Under the pieces are notes generated by a model. The model searched no databases, was not told where the DNA came from, and saw only the letters and a list, made by a program, of their open reading frames with translations. A stretch of DNA of 19,601 nt from JAJISK01 sp046759865. GTDB lineage: Archaea > Thermoplasmatota > Thermoplasmata > RBG-16-68-12 > JAJISG01. The DNA is taken from positions 1 to 19,601 of the forward strand of contig JBHIDB010000014.1 in the NCBI GenBank assembly GCA_046759865.1, written 5' to 3'. Numbering within the stretch: position 1 is the first letter of the stretch; each line of letters opens with the position of its first letter. Below, piece after piece: positions 15,187-19,601 of this stretch. The translations under genes and the position numbers were made by a program.

Positions 15187-15984
15187 GTGAGAACGCCTCC
15201 CAACGTCACTGAGATCCTGCCTGCCCTCCAACCTCTCAAGGATCGCCCGAAGGAGGCGGGACTGTTCCTGGATCTCGACGGCACGCTCTGCGACCTGGTC
15301 GACCTCCCCGAGGAGGTGCGATTTCGCCAGGCCACCCGGAACCTCCTCCAGGACCTGCGGATCCGCTATAACAGCGTGGTCGTCATCTCCGGCCGCAGTT
15401 GTCGGTCGCTTGAGGCCATCATACGGCTTCCCGAGCTGACCTACGTGGGCAATCATGGGCTGGAAATCGTGGAGGACGGCGATCGACGTGTCTTACTCCC
15501 CGAACCCCACACGTCTCGGATGCGGGCAATTGAAGAGATGCTGCCAGGTGCCATCGACGTCGAAGGAGCTGCCCTAGAGCTGAAGGAGCTAAGTCACGCC
15601 ATCCACTACCGGAGGTCCCCCGACCCACAGGTGGCGCGTAGGGACATCCTCGAGGCCTTGGGTCGTCTCAATCTTCCAGACGTGCATATGCTGGAGGGTA
15701 AGTTCCTGATCCAGATTCGACCGGATGCGGGCCTTGACAAAGGAACCGCCGTGACGACTCTCGTGCAAGAGCGAGGGATTCGGTTCCTCCTCTACGCCGG
15801 TGATGATACCACGGACATCGATGGCTTTCGCGCCGTCAAGGACCTCAGCGCTCAGAGCGATGGCGTAGGAATTCGGTTGGCGGTGTCATATCGCGACACC
15901 CCCGCTGCCCTCCTCGGGGCGGCCGACTTCTCGGTCCCCGGGGTTGAGGGAATGAGTGCGGTGCTCGGGTGGATGGCCTCGTAA
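15187..15984 (+). CDS. otsB: Trehalose-phosphatase-like HAD phosphatase
   Basis: A HAD-superfamily phosphatase of the trehalose-6-phosphate phosphatase group (subclass IIB), 265 residues from GTG 15187. Motifs: LFLDLDGTL with the nucleophile and acid aspartates (D29, D31), VVISGR, GNHGLE, the GKFLIQIRPDAGLDKG cap/motif III region with its lysine, and GDDTTD (motif IV). It would hydrolyse trehalose-6-phosphate in the cytoplasm. No OtsA synthase is visible, while a TreT pathway that needs no phosphatase is nearby, so a related sugar phosphate (for example glucosyl- or mannosyl-3-phosphoglycerate) is possible. GTG 15109, 7 nt after the transporter stop, is an alternative start and would add 26 residues without family similarity. 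It probably belongs to the GMC/MFS transcript. Confidence 0.86.
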   Translation: MRTPPNVTEILPALQPLKDRPKEAGLFLDLDGTLCDLVDLPEEVRFRQATRNLLQDLRIRYNSVVVISGRSCRSLEAIIRLPELTYVGNHGLEIVEDGDRRVLLPEPHTSRMRAIEEMLPGAIDVEGAALELKELSHAIHYRRSPDPQVARRDILEALGRLNLPDVHMLEGKFLIQIRPDAGLDKGTAVTTLVQERGIRFLLYAGDDTTDIDGFRAVKDLSAQSDGVGIRLAVSYRDTPAALLGAADFSVPGVEGMSAVLGWMAS

Positions 15985-16000
15985 CCCATCCGGGAGCGTG

Positions 16001-16008
16001 TTTTCTTT
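16001..16008 (+). terminator. T-rich archaeal-type terminator after the phosphatase gene
   Basis: TTTTCTTT begins 17 nt after the phosphatase stop. T-rich tracts on the coding strand are common archaeal termination signals, and this would end the long plus-strand cluster before the recombinase. Confidence 0.4.
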
Positions 16009-16046
16009 CAAACGAGTATTCTCGTGAGGATATCGATATACACGAC

Positions 16047-16054
16047 ACTTATTC
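16047..16054 (+). promoter_or_regulatory. TATA-like element for the serine recombinase
   Basis: ACTTATTC is centred about 24-25 nt before ATG 16075, fitting a leaderless transcript. It overlaps the small inverted repeat CACT/AGTG (16046-16058), so autoregulation by a protein bound here is possible. Confidence 0.4.
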
Positions 16055-16074
16055 AGTGAAGGACGAGACCGAAG

Positions 16075-17037
16075 ATGGTCCCGGGTCCGCCGGCCAACCC
16101 TCAGGCAAACCCATATAGGGCCGACCTAATACGCCGCCCCCTGGGATGGGATGCCCTGAGAGCCGCGATCTACGCCCGCGTTTCTACGGAGGCCCAGGCG
16201 CAAGAGGGGTTTTCCCTTGAGGCGCAGCGGGAGAAGTTACAAGCCTACTGCGAGGCGAGAGGATGGGTGATCGCTGATCGCTACGTGGACGACGGTTACT
16301 CGGGCCGCGAAAAGAAGCGACCCGCCTACCGGCGCATGCTCGAGGAGCGGGATCGCTGGGACACAATCCTCGTCATGAAGATGGACCGGATCCACCGGAA
16401 CAGCCGGAATTTCATGGAGATGATGGACCGCCTCCGCGGTTGGGGGAAGGAGTTCAATTCCGTGCAGGAGTCCCTGGACACAGGGACGGCCATGGGCCGT
16501 TTCGTGATGGACATCATCCAACGGATTGCCCAGCTTGAGAGCGAGCAGATCGCGGAGAGGGTCTACATGGGAATGCGTCAGAAGGCCAAGGCTTGGCAGA
16601 GCTCTCTCGGGGCCCCGACCCCTTACGGATACCGCCGTGTCCATGGGCGGCTTGTCGTCCATGAAGAACAAGCGCCCCGGGTCCGGGAGATCTTTCGGCG
16701 AGCGCTGGACGGGGAACCGATCACTTGGATCGCAGAGAGACTCAATCGACGGGGGCGGAGGACGAACCGGGGGAGGACGTGGTCTGTTTGGTCCGTACGA
16801 TACATCCTTCAGAATACGGTCTATGCGGGTTATGTTCTGTGGGACGACCTGGTTCGGCCGGGAGACCATGAGCCACTCGTATCTCCAACCGACTTCCTCC
16901 ACATTCTCGAAGGGTTTCTAGAACGATCCCGGAGCGAGGAGAGAGGGGAGGCCATCCGAAGGGTAATCGAGGCGCTGGAATCCGTAGAGGAGGACGCAAA
17001 GGTCGGAAAGCGGGGGGTGGCAGAACACGCGGTGTGA
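16075..17037 (+). CDS. Serine recombinase (resolvase/invertase catalytic domain plus recombinase domain)
   Basis: The 320-residue protein begins with a serine-recombinase catalytic domain (about 28-175): nucleophile S37 in YARVST, then DDGYSGREKKRPAYRRML and MKMDRIHRNSRNF with the usual arginines. A long helix (QLESEQIAERVYMGMRQKAKA) leads into a PF07508-type DNA-binding domain beginning GAPTPYGYRR and including WSVWSVRYILQNTVYAGYV. Large serine recombinases normally continue with a zinc ribbon and coiled coil, to 450-700 residues; here the frame stops after a short charged tail. A zinc ribbon is encoded immediately downstream in another frame (17033-17101), so this may be a frameshifted or naturally split gene. 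It probably catalysed integration or excision of a mobile element; no cargo or clear att repeats were found. ATG 16075 follows a TATA-like box. Confidence 0.88.
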   Translation: MVPGPPANPQANPYRADLIRRPLGWDALRAAIYARVSTEAQAQEGFSLEAQREKLQAYCEARGWVIADRYVDDGYSGREKKRPAYRRMLEERDRWDTILVMKMDRIHRNSRNFMEMMDRLRGWGKEFNSVQESLDTGTAMGRFVMDIIQRIAQLESEQIAERVYMGMRQKAKAWQSSLGAPTPYGYRRVHGRLVVHEEQAPRVREIFRRALDGEPITWIAERLNRRGRRTNRGRTWSVWSVRYILQNTVYAGYVLWDDLVRPGDHEPLVSPTDFLHILEGFLERSRSEERGEAIRRVIEALESVEEDAKVGKRGVAEHAV

Positions 17038-17101
17038 TCGATGTTGGTCCGAAGATGCCACCCGCGGGGAGGCGGATGGCCTTGCTCTGTGCAACCGATG
17101 T
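17033..17101 (+). other. Out-of-frame zinc-ribbon coding segment between the two recombinase ORFs
   Basis: In the frame of the second recombinase ORF, codons at 17033, 17042, 17090 and 17099 give CX2C-X15-CX2C (CDRC...LCNRC), a typical zinc ribbon. That frame is open back to 16988 (TAG at 16985-16987) but has no ATG, GTG or TTG before 17141. The ribbon could be translated only after a +1 shift from the upstream ORF, through a rare start, or if the sequence has a one-base error; a run of six G lies at 17012-17017. Confidence 0.55.
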
Positions 17102-17140
17102 CGATCCCTTCGGCCGGAGGATCCCTTTGTCCGAGACACG

Positions 17141-17701
17141 TTGTTCCTCCCGTTTGGCTCCCGAAAGGAATTCCTGCGCTTCTACGGCGCGGCGGATACG
17201 GCCAAGGCTTTGCGGGAATGGGCGAGTCAGAGGCACCTCTCGCCGGGGGACGCAGCGACGAGACTCCTGCGGGACCCCGGTGCAGTGGCGCTGTTCGGCC
17301 GTGAGGCCATTCTTGGCATGCGACCACGGACGCGGATGACGCCTTACGGATATAGGAGAAAGAAGGGCGCCCTCGTTCCGGATCCCGAGGAGGCGTTCGC
17401 CGTTGCAGACTTCTTCCGTCTGTACCAGGACGGCATGTCGCTTCGGCAGATCGCCGACCTCGCGAATCAGCAATCCATCCCCACAAGTCGGGGCGGCCGA
17501 TGGGGCGCATCGACGATCCGGCACATCCTCCGCAATCCGATTTATGTTGGGCGCCTGAGAAGAGGTGTCATCGTCCGCGAGGGAGGTCCCCCGGGACTCA
17601 TCCACCCGAAGCTCTTCGAAGCCGTCCAAAACGGGCTGACTCGTCGGGCGAAACGTGCAAGAGGCACGATCCGTGAGGGGCCATCCGGGCCCCCCGTTTG
17701 A
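17141..17701 (+). CDS. Catalytic-domain-less recombinase DNA-binding-domain protein
   Basis: From TTG 17141 the protein is 186 residues. About 1-60 is helical and not recognised (EFLRFYGAADTAKALREWAS). About 65-175 is a recombinase domain (PF07508 type): MTPYGYRR, FFRLYQDGMSLRQIADLAN, PTSRGGRWGASTIRHIL and NPIYVGRL. It parallels the DNA-binding domain of the recombinase just upstream but has no resolvase domain, nucleophile serine or catalytic arginines. Read without its start codon, the same frame extends upstream through a zinc ribbon. Options are a DNA-binding accessory or regulator of the neighbouring recombinase, the rear part of one frameshifted protein of about 541 residues, or a decaying remnant. 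TTG is the only standard start before the domain, and it has no obvious promoter or ribosome site, so the start is uncertain. Confidence 0.65.
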   Translation: MFLPFGSRKEFLRFYGAADTAKALREWASQRHLSPGDAATRLLRDPGAVALFGREAILGMRPRTRMTPYGYRRKKGALVPDPEEAFAVADFFRLYQDGMSLRQIADLANQQSIPTSRGGRWGASTIRHILRNPIYVGRLRRGVIVREGGPPGLIHPKLFEAVQNGLTRRAKRARGTIREGPSGPPV

Positions 17702-17842
17702 GGTTTGGACTACCGTACCTCAAAAAAACTTTGTACAATCCAGGGTGATTGAATTCCGATTCAAGGTTCATACATCTTCTTGAAAGGAGGATGGAGTCCT
17801 GACGGGGGTCGGTAAAGTCACCTCCGACCGCGGCAGCTGGCC
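17702..17842. other. Convergent spacer between recombinase ORF and rfcL
   Basis: These 141 nt contain no supported gene. Seen: A7 at 17722-17728, a perfect TTGAAT-TCCG-ATTCAA inverted repeat (17749-17764), a strong Shine-Dalgarno-like AAAGGAGG (17783-17790) directly abutting a three-codon ATG GAG TCC TGA (17791-17802), and a GGTCGG/CCGACC hairpin (17808-17830). Confidence 0.5.
17722..17728 (-). terminator. Poly-T terminator for rfcL
   Basis: On the rfcL coding strand this is seven consecutive T, about 115 nt past the rfcL stop. Runs of T are the usual intrinsic termination signal in archaea. Confidence 0.4.
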
Positions 17843-19189
17843 TTACGTCTCAAATCGGGAAAAGGGCGTCACTCCAGTCAAACCGCGTCGTAGACTCTCC
17901 GCGCCTTCGAGGACGCGTCGGACCGCCTTGCTATCCTGCTTCTCTCTCAACACAAACGCAATCTCCCGGGCGTCGAGATCGAGGCGCGCGGTCTGGGCAA
18001 AGCGGAAGGCCTCCTCGGTCCGAAAGAGGTGGGCGAAGAGGGGGAGCAGCGTGAGTCGCGCCCGTCGGCGTGAGACGTTATACGCACCGCCCATCTTCCC
18101 GAGAAGCGAGTCGGCCGTGGCCCGACGATAGCGACTGCGAGACATCGTAACGAGCCAGAGCGGAAACCGATACCGACTGCCAGCATAGCTCCCCATCCGC
18201 GCGACGGCCACGCCGCCCGTCATCCAATCGCTGGCGTATTTCCAGAGACTATAGCGCCGGCTTCGGCGAACCCGGCCTAGGTACTCGTCGGCCCGCGCGA
18301 GGGCGCCCATTCCTCGCTCCAGGTCCTCAGGGTCCCAGTATTCGCGCGGGAGGTTTTCGTCGATCCACAGGATGAGTCGCTCGGGATCCTCGTCCAGCCC
18401 GAAGGTGCTGGCTCGGGCGGCGTCGAGGTCCCCGGACTGGAAGACCTCCTCGAGGGCGTGAAAGACCTCCGTGTGCTCGTCCCGGTACCCCAAAGCCAGG
18501 AGGTCTTGTTCGTGAACGATGTCCCGCCCCGCTGCCAGGGCCTGGAGGTCGTTGATGGCCGAGCGGAGATCGCCTCCCGAACGGTCGGCGAGGTACGTCA
18601 AGACCGCCTCGTCTGGGCGGATCCCCTCCGCGGCAGCGACGTCTCGCAGGACACGAACCACAGTGTCGTGGCGAGGCCGCCGGAAGTCGATCTTCTGGGC
18701 GAGGGTCTTGAGGGCCGAGGAGCGGCGCGTGAGTTCGTAATAATCGTTGACGACGAGGGCGATGGGCTGTCCCGTCTTCCGGATCGTCTCGGCAATCGCC
18801 CCGATCCCCCCGTAGTCCTCGCGTCCAAAGAGATTGTCTGCCTCGTCCAGGATGATGAGCTTCAGGCCGCCGTCGCGGCGACGGAGAAACTCACCCTCGT
18901 CGGTGAAGGTCTCGTAGAGCGCTCCTCGCGTGGCGACCTCCTGGACGGCGGCCTTGTTCCGCTTGTCCGAGGCGTTCATTTCGATGAGGCCCCAGCCGAA
19001 GTCGGCCGCGAGGGCCAGGGCCGCGCTCGTCTTCCCAATCCCGGGGTCCCCCACCAGGACCACCGCTCGCTTCTTGGGTCGACCCGTCTCCCAGGCCTTG
19101 GCCCAGGCCTCCAACTGGCGAACGGCCGTCGGGTTTCCGGCCACCTCCCTCAAGGACCTAGGGCGGTGCTTCTCGGCCCAATCCAGCAT
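17843..19189 (-). CDS. rfcL: Replication factor C large subunit
   Basis: A 448-residue AAA+ clamp-loader large subunit. Seen: the N-terminal WAEKHRPRSLREVAGN motif, Walker A GDPGIGKT (47-54), the MNASDKRNK segment (about 71-79), Walker B LIILDEADNL (about 112-121), a sensor-1-like NDYYE (about 149) and GGDLRSAINDLQ (sensor-2 region). It loads the PCNA clamp on DNA together with small RFC subunits, which are not in this window. The C-terminus ends in GVTPFSRFET and lacks the clear QxxLxxFF-type PCNA-binding box that many archaeal large subunits carry. It starts at ATG; a TATA-like CTTATCG at 19214-19220 (minus strand) lies about 28 nt upstream. It diverges from taw1 across 242 nt. The gene marks the chromosomal backbone next to the recombinase region. 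Confidence 0.93.
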   Translation of the reverse strand: MLDWAEKHRPRSLREVAGNPTAVRQLEAWAKAWETGRPKKRAVVLVGDPGIGKTSAALALAADFGWGLIEMNASDKRNKAAVQEVATRGALYETFTDEGEFLRRRDGGLKLIILDEADNLFGREDYGGIGAIAETIRKTGQPIALVVNDYYELTRRSSALKTLAQKIDFRRPRHDTVVRVLRDVAAAEGIRPDEAVLTYLADRSGGDLRSAINDLQALAAGRDIVHEQDLLALGYRDEHTEVFHALEEVFQSGDLDAARASTFGLDEDPERLILWIDENLPREYWDPEDLERGMGALARADEYLGRVRRSRRYSLWKYASDWMTGGVAVARMGSYAGSRYRFPLWLVTMSRSRYRRATADSLLGKMGGAYNVSRRRARLTLLPLFAHLFRTEEAFRFAQTARLDLDAREIAFVLREKQDSKAVRRVLEGAESLRRGLTGVTPFSRFET

Positions 19190-19431
19190 CGGCGGCCTTC
19201 GAAGGGACTGCCGCGATAAGAAGATGGGGGCTCCTCTCCAAAGTCGCTCCTTTCTTGGGACTATTCATCTCAGTTCCGGTACGAACAGGGATAGTTCGCA
19301 CAGAACCGGTACTCGAGCCGAGACCGCCAGGGAGAACCCCGCGTCTCCGGTCCGGTCCTGCGAGGGGGAGCGTCCGGCGTGATAGTCCACGAGAAGGGCT
19401 TTTAAGTGGCCCCGTCCCTGCACGCACACTC
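19190..19431. promoter_or_regulatory. Divergent promoter region rfcL / taw1
   Basis: This 242-nt region holds the rfcL box CTTATCG (minus, 19214-19220) and a clear taw1 box CTTTTAAG (plus, 19399-19406), about 29 nt before its ATG. An imperfect inverted repeat at 19272-19313 pairs AGTTCCGGT with ACCGGTACT (one mismatch) and CGAAC with GTTCG. No gene is supported here. Confidence 0.5.
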
Positions 19432-19601
19432 ATGCTGGAGCCCCAGACCGCCGAGCTTCTCGAGAAGCAGGGCTACAAGCTCATCGGGTCCCACAGCGGG
19501 GTTAAGCTCTGCCACTGGACGAAGCAGTCCCTGAAGCACGACCGGGGGTGCTACAAGCAGCACTTCTACGGCATCGACAGCCACCGCTGCATGCAGATGA
19601 C
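19432..19601 (+). CDS. taw1: Taw1/TYW1 4-demethylwyosine synthase, 3'-truncated by the window
   Basis: The first 56 residues match the N-terminus of archaeal Taw1 (TYW1), the radical-SAM enzyme that builds the tricyclic base of wyosine at G37 of tRNA-Phe from N1-methylguanosine and pyruvate. Seen: GYKLIGSHSGVKLCHW, then CYKQHFYGIDSHRCMQM. Cysteines C27, C40 and C53 keep the 13-residue spacing that I recall for the ligands of the second Fe-S cluster (26, 39 and 52 in the Methanocaldococcus enzyme). The radical-SAM CxxxCxxC motif should follow beyond the window. It starts at ATG with a good TATA-like box and little or no leader. Confidence 0.9.
   Translation, partial: MLEPQTAELLEKQGYKLIGSHSGVKLCHWTKQSLKHDRGCYKQHFYGIDSHRCMQM

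Larger units (their letters stand above)
15985..16074. other. Palindrome-rich spacer before the serine recombinase
   Basis: This 90-nt gap is visibly richer in A+T than its neighbours. It holds ACGAG/CTCGT (16012-16025, 4-nt loop), TCGTG/CACGA (16022-16026 and 16041-16045), the perfect 10-bp palindrome ATATCGATAT (16030-16039) and CACT/AGTG (16046-16058). Recombination or crossover sites of serine recombinases and their own operators often look like this; that role is inference. Confidence 0.55.

Noticed and set aside
17041..17304. Small ATG-started frame (87 codons) between the recombinase ORFs
   Set aside because: It overlaps the frame that encodes the zinc ribbon and recombinase-domain protein and shows no motif of its own.
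16005..17788. CTTTCAA (16005-16011) and TTGAAAG (about 17782-17787) as possible att or terminal inverted repeats flanking the recombinase genes
   Set aside because: Only about 7 bp match, with no extended similarity; this is expected by chance over such distances.
17783..17802. AAAGGAGG followed directly by ATG GAG TCC TGA
   Set aside because: The ribosome-site match is strong, but there is no spacing to the ATG and the frame is three codons long, so it cannot be called a gene; recorded as an oddity.
1..19601. tRNA, rRNA, CRISPR array, insertion sequence
   Set aside because: I looked for tRNA cloverleaf features, regularly spaced repeats and transposase motifs and saw none; short diverged elements could be missed by eye.

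Overview
The window reads as archaeal chromosome, GC-rich (estimated by eye at a little over 60% G+C). Archaeal markers are a replication factor C large subunit, the N-terminus of the wyosine enzyme Taw1/TYW1, the trehalose synthase TreT and an archaeal-type zinc glucose dehydrogenase. Many genes start about 25-28 nt downstream of a TATA-like element, as expected for leaderless archaeal transcripts. The non-phosphorylative sugar-oxidation genes resemble those I know from Thermoplasma, Picrophilus and haloarchaea, so Thermoplasmatota is my best guess; this is inference, not proof.

Left part (1-7007): a non-phosphorylative Entner-Doudoroff-type set. It holds the C-terminal part of a DHDPS/KDG-aldolase-family lyase, an IlvD/Edd-family sugar-acid dehydratase, an aldehyde dehydrogenase of the glyceraldehyde/lactaldehyde type, and glucose dehydrogenase. 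The last two diverge from a shared promoter region that has a perfect 7-bp inverted repeat around the glucose dehydrogenase TATA box. A KynB-like cyclase-family hydrolase and TreT follow on the minus strand. Together the genes can be read as trehalose/glucose to gluconate, KDG, pyruvate plus glyceraldehyde, and glycerate.

Middle (7384-15984): a plus-strand run of seven genes. The first three overlap by ATGA: a SMP-30/gluconolactonase, an unusual GlcG-GlcG-cupin fusion, and a second SMP-30 protein with an N-terminal beta-sandwich domain whose four usual metal/active-site positions all look substituted. Then come a cyclase-family protein with a degenerate metal motif, a GMC flavin oxidoreductase with a four-cysteine cluster motif, an MFS transporter and a trehalose-phosphatase-like HAD phosphatase. 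The lactonase supplies the step missing between glucose dehydrogenase and the dehydratase; the rest looks like an uncharacterised oxidative module for a sugar or lactone.

Right part (15985-19601): a palindrome-rich spacer, a serine recombinase, and a second reading frame with another recombinase DNA-binding domain but no catalytic domain. A zinc ribbon is encoded just ahead of that second ORF in a frame with no standard start codon, suggesting a frameshift, decay or sequence error. Housekeeping genes follow: rfcL on the minus strand and taw1 running off the end. No tRNA, rRNA, CRISPR array or insertion sequence was seen.
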